From assembly GCA_029204225.1 (NCBI GenBank), contig CM055097.1, forward strand, positions 70,928,252 through 70,992,251: a stretch of DNA of 64,000 bases. Direction: 5' to 3'. Numbering within the stretch: the first letter of the stretch is position 1; each line of letters opens with the position of its first letter. Positions 27,390-37,919 of this stretch are shown in pieces. Made by a program: the position numbers and the translations under genes. A model generated the notes under the pieces. The model made no database searches. It saw nothing but the letters and a program-made list of their open reading frames with translations, and was not told the origin of the DNA. This DNA comes from Diphasiastrum complanatum (lineage: Eukaryota > Streptophyta > Lycopodiopsida > Lycopodiales > Lycopodiaceae).

Positions 27390-27915
27390 ATAGCTGATTC
27401 AAGAAGCCAAAAAGAAGAATTCTCGAGTCCCAGAAGCAGTTAGAATAAATGACAAAGGCCCTGCAGCAAGTCTTGGACAAAGCGAACCAGCTTCGATGTG
27501 CAAGGTCCAAGTGGAAATTTATGACAATAGACCAAGGGATGATGACAGAGATGATGGAACGGGCAACAATGATGGGCAAACCAAACAATTGGGTGGTAGT
27601 TTGGGTTTGGACGACCAAAAAACTAAGGCTGCTTCTAGAGCGTTTCCCCTTCCCCCTCCCACCTTCAAACCCTCTTCATCTCTACATTTAATTTCTCTGA
27701 AACATTCGTTCCAAATTACCCTATTCGTCCACCTTCTTTCTCCTCTCAATCTCCTCCTAGAAATTTTTTGAAACCTTCTCAAGGACTCGTTGAAACGTAC
27801 AAGGCATGAAGGGATGAGTTCTTAAAACGGCTCAGTTCTCCCAGTGCGGCGTATAATTTTTTAAATCCAGTTCCTCCTAAACTTGTCATTCCTATGCCTC
27901 TCTCTCCTGATCACT
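27390..27915 (+). pseudogene. Coiled-coil and 3' coding remnant before an LTR
   Basis: Short pieces in changing frames: a lysine/glutamine-rich helix (SQKQLE, ALQQVLDKANQL) near 27430-27495, an acidic DDDRDDGTGNNDG stretch near 27538, and LVETYKA with FLKRLSSPSAAYNFLNPVPP up to the LTR start at 27916. It is probably the end of a retroelement polyprotein. I cannot name the domain. Confidence 0.35.
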
Positions 27916-28330
27916 TGTTGGAGGGTTTGCGGATCCCAAGGCAACCCTAACCCTAGTTAATAAGTGAGAGGGATTTGGCACCCTGCGCGTGTAAGTCCAA
28001 CCCGATGATCACATAGTTATTTCATTAATTAGAAAGTTAATAGGAGGACTTTAGGCCATTTTGCGGGACTTTTAATGTCGCATGGCCTAAATGTCAAGTT
28101 AGTAAATAAAGTTGGATTTTCCTCCAATTTGGATGGTTCCCACCCTTTTTTTAATTTGAATAGTTAGGGAGGCAGAAATGGACCAATAGGATTCGGAGGT
28201 CAGAGTCCTCCTCTCTACCATAAAAAGGGACCAACTCGAGTTTGCTACACATGTACATATCTTCATATCAACAAGCACCTTTGGTTTTCATCACATAACC
28301 TTCAGTTTGAAGGGCGAATAATCCTTCCCG
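27916..28330 (+). mobile_element. LTR-like repeat, TGTTGGAGGG family (copy 2)
   Basis: It begins TGTTGGAGGGTTTGCGGATC and matches copy 1 (ending 17198) and copy 3 (ending 43935) in the opposite orientation. A TATA-like CCATAAAAAGGG lies near 28219. A gag-like frame follows at 29054, so this could be a 5' LTR. The 3' end is approximate. Confidence 0.65.
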
Positions 28331-29053
28331 GTAGATTTCCAGAAACATAAGAAAAACCATCAAAAAACACCAAAAAAATCACCAAAACCCTAAAAATACA
28401 GAAAAAGAACCTTCGTCCGATTCACAGTGCATAGGTGTGATTCAAATCTATCTACTGCCAGGTCGGAGAAGCATTATATCAAAAAAAAAAAAAAGGTTTC
28501 TCAGAGGATCAGTTGTCATATTGTCATATTTTTGTCAAAAAAGTCTCTTTTTTGCAAAAATACCAGTATTATTCTTGATCCTTCGCTAGAACCTTGGTCG
28601 AGTTTCCAGATTATTCTATTTAAAGTAATTTACTATTTTTGAGTTTGACAAACCTTTGTCTTATCCATATAATAGAAAATCTTTATTTTAACCCTCGCCA
28701 AACTATAGAAGCTATGTTTTTGTGTGTCAAAAACCTTCGCCAGTTCTACCCTCACTTTATCTGTGCCAAATTCTGAGTCTGAGAGTTCGGCGAAGGTCAT
28801 TTCCATAGAATTTGTCAAAAAAACCTGGTTAGAGAGTTTTTTTTCTTTCAAAAATAGCACTATTGAACCTTCACCGAGTGAATCTTCACCTAGAAAAATT
28901 TTGCCACTTCTATTTTTAGGTTCTGATTTCCAGATCAAGTCCTTGTCAAATTTTGGGTCAAATCTGATACAGTCTGATTTTGAACGGGTAAAATGCCTCA
29001 GATATAAGTATGAACCTGAGCTGATTAACAAAAATGCCATGATTATGTGATTT

Positions 29054-29580
29054 TTGTCAGGTTTACCTAAAAGGATCAGACGTGAGCTGAAACGCCATAA
29101 TGCTATGGATGATGCAATTCGGGAGGAGGATGAAAATTCAAATGATGAGCCGAATATCACTATATTGTCTTATACAGCAGGGCAGACCACTACAACATCC
29201 ACCACTATTGCATCAATGAATGTCAATGCTACTGTAGAAATGATACTCAATGAGTTCGAGAAACTCGGGAACAACCAACGGAAACAGATGGAAAAGTTAC
29301 AGTCGCAATTTGGTGAGACGATCAAAGCATTGGAAGATTTCCATGGACAAGCGTTACCAAAAACACCAAATGTCTACCGAGTCTATTGGGACGCCCATGG
29401 TTACGATTTGTGCAAGTAATTCATAACTAGGGTACCGGAAAAATCACTTTTGAAAATTGTGAACGTGCAGTCAAGGTTGATCCTGTAACTTGGACTATCA
29501 AACCAGTGGTTCAAAAAGAGGATGATGATTCAACAACAACGGATCATACTTGTGACCGACCAGTAAAAAAATTGGGTGTT
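29054..29580 (+). pseudogene. Gypsy gag start joined to protease by deletion
   Basis: The frame 29054-29419 opens with a basic then acidic gag-like N-terminus (RIRRELKRHNAMDDAIREED), a threonine-rich stretch and a coiled coil (RKQMEKLQSQFGETIKALEDF). Without a stop it then runs into PKTPNVYRVYW, matching the protease tail PEAPNIYRVLL of 18370. The shifted text after it (DDDSTTTDHTCDRP) matches DDDSSTMDHTCDRP at 18520-18570. Gag C-terminus, zinc knuckle and the protease active site are gone, so an internal deletion fused the two parts. It belongs to the same family as the element at 17960-24460. Confidence 0.7.
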
Positions 29581-29740
29581 ACGTCTCTCAGAAGAGTCAG
29601 TTGTAGATCCAAAGGTGTTTTGCGAATGTCGTTCCTGAGGAGAGTCCTGTATAAGAGAATCAAAATAATTCTTGATGTGGATAGCCGGTCACTCCAGATG
29701 TATATGGTTATTGGTTATGCCTCGTTATTCCGGGCTTGGC

Positions 29741-30133
29741 CTGTAAAGTAATTAATAATCATATGAGGGCCGAGACCTATAATTGGACATTGGAGCACAT
29801 GCATAGTGAATGACTGCTTTAATGCAAGAATAGGAGGTCAATAGCTCAATATAGGTTGCATGGGAATCCTAGGGAGAATATTCTCTCTCTCATGAAGAGA
29901 ATATGTCCATTGGAAACTCGCCCATCCTCCTATTGAAAATTCAGTTTCTTGAGCCTGTCTCTCCTCCTCTCTCTTAGGTTCTTCACTATGGCTTGGGGGC
30001 TAGGTCCAGGAGGAAACTCCAAGAGGAATCTAGGTTTGGATGGGTGGTTTTGCTCCACAGGTGTCCTTTTGGTTGTTTTGCAACAGGATCTAGTCTGATC
30101 TTCATTTGGTGATCCTTGCAGTGGTATCAGAGC
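29741..30133 (+). mobile_element. LTR end with methionine-tRNA primer-binding site
   Basis: A perfect primer-binding site TGGTATCAGAGC lies at 30122-30133, one base behind a CA end (TCCTTGCA, 30113-30120). So the sequence to its left is the 3' end of a 5' LTR. The LTR start is not fixed; TGTAAAGTAATT near 29741 is a candidate. It follows a Gypsy remnant, which implies a nested insertion. Confidence 0.7.
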
Positions 30134-32230
30134 TATGGATTTGCATCAATCAGAAGGTGGAGTTACTTCTTGTATTTTCTCAATTTTTGTGGATTTCTCC
30201 TTGCATGTTACTTCCAGGTGGTGGAACTGATCTCCAAGTAGGTGGATTCTCTGAATTTGGTGTACTTTCAGCCTAAAGATCATAATTATGGGGTTTCTCC
30301 ATAGTTTTTGGTGAAATCTATGGATTTTTTATGATTTTAGTGGATTTTTCACCTAGATTTGAAGTTTTTTGCTTGAAATTGATCATAGGTACTAGTGTAG
30401 TACGTTTTCCAGATTGTACTTGCTGTTTTACAGTCACTATTGATTGGATCTAATGATTGCATGATGTTGGAATAGTCAAAAGGTTGATTAGATAGTGATT
30501 TTGGACAAAAAATTGGGGTTTTTGGACCATAAATGGGCTATAGAAACCATGTTTGACTAGAATCAGAACTTTTGGTGCTTGCACGCAATCTATTTATAGG
30601 GATTTGGATCTGATTGCACAAATTTGTGGACTTTTCCCACAAATTTTGGTCAAAATTGGTCAAAAACCAAGGTTTTTTTGAGGTTTTTCGGACTAATTTT
30701 GGGGTAGATCTCAAAATTCTCAGCCAAGACTTGGTGTGAACGTTTCCAGAGATGTAATGAAGCTATCCCTGATCTTTCATGAAGTTTGGATGGGATTAGA
30801 CACCATTAGGGGGCTCAAAACACCAAAAAAAAGTGTATTTTTTTTGATGATTTTGAGCATGAATAACTCTGAATTGGGGGTCTGAACCTGTTGGTTCTTG
30901 TTACAAGCTTAAAGATATGATGGATTGCGTCTATTTTGAGCCACCATGCATCCAATTTGGATAGGTGAGCATTAGACACCATCATGTTGAAGGAGGCCAA
31001 AAATGTATTTTTTGCATGATCTGAGCTTATGATTGCTTGATGGACCTATTAGAAGCTTCTATGCCTCTCTAATGAACCTTAGTAGAGTGCTTGTAACCTC
31101 TGATCCAAGGCTTTTTGGACTGGGATGTGTTTTTTGAAGATTTCTCTCCACAAAAGTGTGCCCTCCTACCTGTTCTTCATGCATTTATTGCTCACACATG
31201 TGAAGCCAAGGGTGCAAGGTGACATGGCAAGTGCCTTGTAGACCCATTCTCCCTCCGTACTGTGCTTTACAGCGACCAATTTGGTGTCTTGTAGAGAAAG
31301 TTATGGCTGTCGGAAGTTTGGCAATTTTTGAACTAAAATTTGCAAAATTTTCAAAATGTTCTAATGCATGCATGCTTGTAACTCAGTGTAGTGCTTGTCT
31401 ATTGATGAAAATGTATGGATAGACCTGTATGCATGCATGGATGCATGTTGCATGCGTAATCAATAGTTTGATCAGAATATTTCTTGCATGAAGCTATTTT
31501 TGGCAATTCTAGTTCAAAAAGCAGATTTCCTAGTGGCTAAGCTAATTACAGGATTTTTTTTTGTTTTTTTTGAAAAAATAAGTTCATGTCGAATTTGATA
31601 TGTGACGGTGCCTGTGAATTTGATAAATTGATCATTTTAATCAAATTTCACAATTGTTCCATTTCGAACTGATTTTGTGAATCCCAGTGCTAATTTCCCA
31701 GTTTCTTGGCAATTTACGTAAAAATTGATTTTTTTAAAATCACTGCATGTCACGTTTTGATGCATGCTGGATGTTTCATAATCCTTCCAATATGAGATGG
31801 TAACTGTGAAATTGTCAAGTCGATGTTTGGTCGATTTTCACAGTTTAGGTCCATATTGAATGGAACATAAAATTTTTAGTTTACGTAAAATTTGAAGAAA
31901 CCATGGATGTTTTCGATTTGTTCCCATTCTTTGGTTATTGATCAAACTGAAATGACTTATAAAGTGAATGATCTTACTGAGTTGAAATCAGTCGATTGTT
32001 AAGATCACAGTAACCTTCACTTTTAGTTGAAGATTTTGTGAATCTGTCAATTACGGAGCATTTTTTGTTTTAAGGATCAATAAGGACCAAGAATAATGTA
32101 AATCTAGTAGAACAGTTCTATGACGGTCTATAAGAGGATTTGCCAGGGATTAAGTGTGGCACTTAATGAACAAATCAAAACTGTCTGGGTGATAGTGCTA
32201 AAGTTAGTGATACAAAATTGAACTTTTTCC
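30134..32230. other. Long non-coding interior behind the PBS
   Basis: About 2 kb with no coding frame and no retroelement domain on either strand. It is rich in short T and TGCATG runs (for example around 31425-31455). An LTR with a good primer-binding site but a non-coding interior could be a large non-autonomous derivative, or an element whose coding part was deleted. No matching 3' LTR was found. Confidence 0.45.
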
Positions 32231-32234
32231 TAGT

Positions 32235-32370
32235 CTTAGAATTTGTTTACTAGTTCCTTTGTTGCTTACTTCTTGTAGCAGCATCTTGCTTATAGATTAT
32301 TTCGTTATTTAGCCTGTCAGCAAAGGTTGTGAGCTCTTCTTGAGATTATCTTTCTTAGCTCATTGCAGAT
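32235..32370. repeat. Direct repeat A, left copy
   Basis: About 136 bp matching 33350-33486 with a few substitutions. Shared words include CTTACTTCTTGTAGCAGCAT and GAGATTATCTTTCTTAGC. It is contiguous with repeat B (32370-32700). Confidence 0.85.
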
Positions 32371-32700
32371 ATTCGTCGTGGCTGGGGTACTTCTTCTGAT
32401 TGAGTCACTTTGGATTGCCCATCTGCCTTCTTAGCCTTGTCGTTTTCATCTTTGGTTTTGTGACCTTGGTTGTCAATCTTGCTGATGGTGTTGCTGGCAA
32501 TGTGGCTGCTCCAGTAAATGCCTACAAATCCCCTCTCGCCCCCCCCCCAAAAAAAAAATCTGTTGGTGGGGATGTTGTTACTGGTAACTGTTCATCTTCA
32601 AGATTGGATCGGCGTGTGGAACACGTAGTTGAAAACACGTTGAACATGTGACTGGACTAAAGATTGAACAAATTTTAACTAAATTTGTTTCGATCTTGCT
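32370..32700 (-). repeat. Direct repeat B, left copy, with antisense coding remnant
   Basis: It matches 35490-35815 over about 330 bp, including a homopolymer C run of different length. On the minus strand both copies are open and read alike: NDKAKK.DGQSKVTQSEEV, with NQGHKTKDE in front. This hydrophilic frame is the likely original coding sequence, probably a gag-like or extra-ORF linker. Its function is unknown. Confidence 0.7.
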
Positions 32701-32834
32701 GTAGTTGATTCGATAATATGGCAATGAAATGCAAGAATCAACTCTGACGTGATCTGTATTTTGTAGATTTGGAATATGCTCAAAAATTGTAAACTTTGTG
32801 CAAGGTGATTTGTCGATTGATAGAGGAGTGACAG

Positions 32835-33078
32835 GTTTCAGAGATGGCTTCGGTTGAGATTTCAGAGAAACGCTCCGGTGGAGATTTCAAATATGGCTCC
32901 GGTTGAGATTTCAGAGAGGGCTCCAGTTGAGGGTTCAAAGATGGCTCCGGTTGAGATTTCAGATAAACACTTTGGTTGAGATTTCAGAGATGACTCCTGT
33001 TGATATTTGAAAGATGGCTCCGGTTGAGATTTCAGAGAGGGCTCCGGTTGAGATTTCAGAGAGGGCTCCGGTTGAGAT
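32835..33078. repeat. 24 bp minisatellite, about ten units
   Basis: Units of the type GAGGGCTCCGGTTGAGATTT with TCA follow head to tail, nine or ten copies with moderate variation. On the minus strand the right part reads as octapeptides EISTGALS without a stop. The left units differ more than the right ones, which suggests growth from the right. Confidence 0.9.
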
Positions 33079-33349
33079 TTGAAAAAAAAAATTGTTTCTT
33101 TGTAAGCACCTGCATTGCTCGGTCGAGATGGTGAAGACGACGGGTAAGCTATGGGTAGAGGAGGATGTAGAAGGAGCTAAGGATGTATGCAAGGTGTGTG
33201 GCTGGTGTGTGCAGGTCGTCCTGAGCTATGAATGGATCTGGAAATGTTTGAGATTGCTTGTATGGATCTGATCAAAGGTAGTGTGGCATCATGTATCATT
33301 TCAGAATGTGAGTGGTGCAAGTGACAACGGGTCAAATGCTGACAGATTC

Positions 33350-33486
33350 TCTGTCTTAGAATCTGTTTACTAGTTCCTTTGATGCTTACTTCTTGTAGCA
33401 GCATCTTGCTTACAGATTATTTTGTTATTCTGCCTGTCAGCAAAGGTCGTGGGCATTTCTTGAGATTATCTTTCTTAGCTCATTGC
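33350..33486. repeat. Direct repeat A, right copy
   Basis: This is the partner of 32235-32370, with the same orientation and order. Sequence diverges right after CTCATTGC on both sides, so the duplication breakpoint is sharp. Confidence 0.85.
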
Positions 33487-34399
33487 GAAAACCAGGCAGA
33501 AAGGAATGGATCATCATTGTAGTATTTTGTCCTGCGCCTCTCAGAGGACAACTCAGATTTGTCTCTCTTGAACCGTGTCACATGCAATCAATCCATCATG
33601 TAACCAAAATGTTCAACCAAATGATCAGCATGCAGTCCAGACAAACAACCATGAAATCTACTTCTACCTTGCTGCAAAATGAACTGAAATCAGATCCTAA
33701 GCACTACTATACTTGCATAAATTGACAAAAGTCCAAGAATAAAAAAACCAACCAGTCTTTTGATTCTTGGACATCCCAAGAACATCAAGAACAAGAATGT
33801 TGGAGGATATGCAAGATTTATACCACATTTCTAGCCTATTTAGTTTACTTGAATGCTAGTTCCTACCTTAATCCACAAACAAGAAATGCAATCTAATCCA
33901 AACTAGGAAAGCAAGAAAGCTAGTCCACTCTAAAGTCCACAACCACACACAATATGAATGGAAGGGCATGATCATAGGGGCATCACTCAAGAAAACCATC
34001 ATGATCAAGGAGCTTAGTGTAGCATCAAACTCATGAAAAATCTTCTTATTAAGCATGGAGTAGATACAATGCAAAAAGCACCTCTTCACAAAGAGGGAGT
34101 CTCTTAAATAAGTAAGAGAGCTCCTTAGGTGGCATCCTAGTGAAATTTTCACATTTCACAAACTACAAGTGAAATAATGCTCTCCACTAGAGGTCACCAT
34201 CAAAAGGTGGCTCATTACCTCCTCGGTCTAAGGTGAGAGGTGCTCTTAGGTAGCTCTATTCAAGTATCTTGGGGATTCATCAGAATCAGCCAACATCATC
34301 CCAATCCTAATGTGTTGCAGGACCCACTGCAACTCATATTGGACGATGTCGTTCCGTTCCGCATTGGTGTCTTCGATCGGCACTTGGAAAAGCATAGAT
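33487..34399. other. Stretch without a recognisable gene
   Basis: AT-rich repeat-derived sequence. I recognise no motif on either strand. Confidence 0.4.
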
Positions 34400-35170
34400 C
34401 CTCATTCGCTTACATAAAACCAAGTGTTTATTGTTGTCAGTCTGTATCAAAAACTGTTTTCATAAATTGTCGCAATGTAATCAGAATGTCTTATTGCTGC
34501 AATTGGTTGACATTCTCAAAATTTGGAGAGCTTCCAGCAGTTTCACAACTTGCATGCTTGAGTGCTTCCCGCGTGTCTTCTTTCATATCACTTGTATCTA
34601 CCATTGATGGTTTCATCTCTGGTTTCTTGGCATGTACTAACTTCTAGGAGGACCTGTATCCTCCATTTGCTTTTGGGTGTTTTCGTGGTTCTTCTCTCAG
34701 TTGAAGTTCCAGTCTCAAGGCAAACCTTTGATGTGCAGGTTGCACAAACTTCGATTATCAGTCTCATGGGGATGGACTCATCAAAACTGGTGGTAGGAAT
34801 AGATTTGGGTGGACAGTTTGGTAAAGGTAAGGAAACATGATGAAGGCTTGGAGGCAGGGTGAAGGAACCGATAGTTCTACAGTTGCATCCTTGGACCCTT
34901 GCAATGTCGAACTTTAACCATCACTTGCTGGGTGAGGAACTGAATTTATTTTGCATGTTCATGGTTATCTTTATCTTTTTTTTTTTTCTGCAGCTCTTTC
35001 TTTTGATCCATTACTTTTGGATCTCTTTGGGCTTCAGAAGAGGGCATTCAACTATCGTTGCTCCAGAGAGTTTCTTTTGATCAAGATAGATCTGACTCAT
35101 TTGTTGCTTAAGTTTCATCCTTTCCTCCTCAACTTCTTGAATTTTTCTCTTTGTTTCTTCTAGCTGCTTT
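34400..35170 (-). pseudogene. Antisense coiled-coil remnant
   Basis: Minus-strand pieces look coding: MKPSMVDTSDMKEDTREAL near 34600, and a clear heptad-rich helix near 35020-35120 (QLEETKRKIQEVEEERMKLK then QQMSQIYLDQKKL). They are separated by frame changes. Heptad-rich helices occur in gag and in the extra ORF of this family, but neither copy matches closely. It is a retroelement remnant of unknown type. Confidence 0.45.
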
Positions 35171-35489
35171 GCCTGCTTTCTTTAGGTCTTCTTTTCTGGC
35201 TAACAAATCAGTGTAGGTAGTAGCTAGTCTATGCCAGACATTTGCAATGATCTTTTAGCCACTTCGGTAAAACTATTAGGCTTTGAAAAACTGGGGATTT
35301 CTCAAATGAACAGTGGAATGATGGCAAAAAGATAGATGGAAGGTAGGGTGGTGGTGGTGACATCGGTAGATGATGGTGTGGGCAATAGACATGAGAGTAG
35401 ATGCAAATGTTGTGGCAAAAGGGCTGGCTAAAGAAGGAGACTGATTTTCTAATGCAGCTTGTACTTCCATCTTTTGAAGGATTTTTGCT

Positions 35490-35815
35490 GTGGCTGGGCT
35501 ACTTCTTCTGATTGAGTCACTTTGGATTGCCCATCTGGCTTCTTAGCCTTGTCGTTGTCGTCTTTGGTTTCGTGACCTTGGTTGTTGATCTTGTTGATGG
35601 TGTTGCTGGCAATGTGGCTGCTCTAGTAAATGTCTACAAATCCACTCTCTCGCCCCCCCCCCCCCCCCCAATCTGTTGGTGGGGATGTTTTTACTGGTAA
35701 TTGTTCATCCTCAAGATTGGATCGGTGTGTGGAACACATAGCGAAAAACACGTTGAGCATGTGACTAGACTAAAGATTGAACAAATTTTAACTAAATTTG
35801 TTTCGATCTTGTCCA
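35490..35815 (-). repeat. Direct repeat B, right copy, with antisense coding remnant
   Basis: This is the partner of 32370-32700. It carries a longer poly-C run (about 35654-35670). It ends exactly where copy 2 of the extra ORF begins on the + strand, so the junction at 35815 is an element boundary. Confidence 0.75.
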
Positions 35816-37395
35816 GTTCTATGATACAACTACTAGTTTTGAAGACTTTTTTCAGATTAACCAACAACATCAAGTTGAAGCCACACCAGTCAGAATTCGG
35901 GTCGATCAATCTGTCAAATTACCAAAGCAGTTCGACACCACAATGCCTGAGGGCTATGATGAAGAAGATTTCTTTGAAAAATAAGAGTTACAAGCACCTG
36001 CTCCATGCCAACCAGGGATAGGACCGCCATGTCCTTCTATTGCTACCACCTCCACAACAATAGATTTTGGTGATGCTCTCAGTTTAGTCTCAAGCCTTGC
36101 GCAAGTGATCCAGTCTATGCTGGATAAGAAAAAAGAAATGGAGCAGTGCATCTCAGATATGGGATCTGAGAATACACTCATCAGCCATAAAGTCATTCAG
36201 TTGGACAAAGAGTTGAAGATCGTCAAACAGCACGAAGCTAAGTTTGAAGCTGTAAACAAGAAGACACAACAATTGGCTGATCGCTAGAGGATAATTGTAG
36301 AATGTCCTCATAACCGCCCAAGATCAAGTGGACAGAGCCATGCCTGATGCAAAGCAATAAGTGCAGCTGCTCCAGAGTCAATTGCAGATGGCTGAACAAG
36401 ATCACACACGTCTCCAAGGTGAATTGAATGCGACCACCCTTGAGTGTACAGACACAAATACTTGATCATCCGATAACTCCGACAGAAATCCGTATTTGTT
36501 GAAAAAGGTTGAAACCTTTAAAATGGCCCTTTAAGGTTTCCAAGGCTGCTTTGACAGATTCAAGGGTGCATCTTCAACTGAGTTGGCAAAGGCCAAAGCA
36601 ACCATCAACCAATATGAAAAGGCTGTCGCTCAAGTGTTAAAAACCGGGCCTCAAAATTTAGTTTCGGCCCCTCCGCACCAAGCTGATGCACCTATGGATA
36701 AGGTTGGATTCGAGCATGGACCATGGTGGAGCCCCTGAAGTTGCAGAAGAACATCTAGCTCCACAGGCAATGCCACCAGATCCATCTTCATCAAGGACCA
36801 CACCATTGTTCAAAAGACCAATCAGCGTCGAGGACCAGATCCATAGCTTTTTAGCGCAACATCCTCATGAGTCCTCACATGGTGGTTGGGTCCTCAAGTT
36901 TAAGACCTCTGAAATAGAGGTCGACAAAGAACTGGATAAAATACCCGCATTGGGAGAGCAACCAACTTGGAGAGTTACAATTTTTGAGAAAAATCCGGAA
37001 TCCATCAAGAGTTATGTGGCCAGCCCTCGCCAATTGCACGTAGATTCATATTACGTACCAATGCCGCACAGGAATAAGTGGAAGAATTTGGGATTGGCCA
37101 TGGACAAAATTACTATCCATACGCCGAACTGGTTAGTCATTCACCCTTACAGTTGGAAAATTTCAGTGGATTTCCACCGGGCACTACAAGCATATCAGGG
37201 GGCACTACAAGCATACCAACATGAGTATATACACTCTTCCGATTCGACAGTGAAGCAATCGACGCTTTTTGCAAAAGATTTGACTCTATTGGCATCCGTG
37301 GCAACGCGATGGAATAAATCTTCATGGCATGTGTTTTGTAAGTCCACATACGAGTGTTTGTTAATAAACTTCCGCCATGACACGTGTGTAAACCC
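35816..37395 (+). pseudogene. Extra ORF of the Gypsy family, copy 2
   Basis: It lacks the N-terminal part of copy 1 and starts in the acidic middle (VDQSVKLPKQFDTT). The coiled coil follows (about 36100-36290, AQVIQSMLDKKKEMEQ), then a second helical part and an open frame at 36686-37395 with PSSSRTTPLFKRPI, HPHESSHGGW, LKFKTSEIEVDKELDKIPAL, YYVPMPHRN and HPYSWKISVDFHRAL. The C-terminus is complete here, whereas copy 1 is cut by (GA)n after YYVPMP. A tRNA-like insertion interrupts the last codons. LTR-like sequence follows at 37500, which places this ORF at the 3' end of its element. Confidence 0.65.
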
Positions 37396-37497
37396 AACGG
37401 GGTTGGCTCAACTGGTTAGCTTGGCATCCAAAGTTTCTTTGGTCCCATGTTCGAGCCTCCCCTTGGAAACCAAGAAGCATGACACGTGTGTAAGCCC
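37376..37497 (+). mobile_element. tRNA-like SINE with 20 bp target duplication
   Basis: An 82 bp insert (37396-37477) is flanked by the direct repeats CATGACACGTGTGTAAACCC (37376-37395) and CATGACACGTGTGTAAGCCC (37478-37497), 19 of 20 identical. The insert has a Pol III A box TGGCTCAACTGG (37404-37415) and B box GTTCGAGCC (37449-37457). Their starts are 45 bp apart, the spacing of tRNA positions 8 and 53. The T-arm does not pair, so it is not a working tRNA. No poly(A) tail is visible. Confidence 0.8.
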
Positions 37498-37499
37498 AT

Positions 37500-37870
37500 G
37501 AATAGATGCTTAGAAAAAAAAATATAGCTTAAACTTAGATTTAAAACTTAGACTTAGGAAACTTAAGATTAGAAATATTATATCTTAAGTTTTCCTAAGT
37601 TAAGAAACTTTGAAGTTCTAAATCCTAAGTTAGAAGTTCTAGAAAGGCTAGAAACAGATTAGTCCCATAAGTTAGTGGATACTTATGGAAGACCCTCCTT
37701 GCCATAAAAGGAGAGGTATTTTCCTTGTAAATAACACTTTGGAGATTAAGCTATCAAGATTTTTGAGATTATCTCTCTATTTCATTTGTGTTCCCTTTGG
37801 GAAGGTGCATAGCTTGAGGGAAGGTGCTTGGGCCTCCTCTTGCCTCCTTCTCATTGGTTAGTATTGTGGC
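37500..37870 (+). mobile_element. LTR-like sequence behind extra ORF copy 2
   Basis: It has a TATA-like GCCATAAAAGGAG near 37691 and a CTTGTAAATAAC polyadenylation-like stretch near 37724. An imperfect hairpin sits near its left end. Position and signals fit a 3' LTR, but the ends were not confirmed by a second copy. Confidence 0.4.
37553..37599. repeat. Inverted repeat, 17 bp arms
   Basis: CTTAGGAAACTTAAGAT (37553-37569) pairs with ATCTTAAGTTTTCCTAAG (37582-37599) apart from one bulged T. The loop is 12 bp and AT-rich. Confidence 0.85.
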
Positions 37871-37919
37871 ATGTATTCTGTTGATTGATTATTAGTTAGC
37901 CGCAATCTTCCATTCTAAT

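Noticed and set aside
28633-29160. Minus-strand frame of 175 codons
   Set aside because: It overlaps the gag-like + strand frame, has no recognisable motif and a skewed Ser/Phe composition. I take it as antisense to the leader and gag.
32400-32651. Two similar hydrophobic + strand frames (32400-32651, 35512-35700) that look like membrane proteins
   Set aside because: The opposite strand reads a hydrophilic, more plausible retroelement protein in both copies, so the hydrophobic frame is its shadow.
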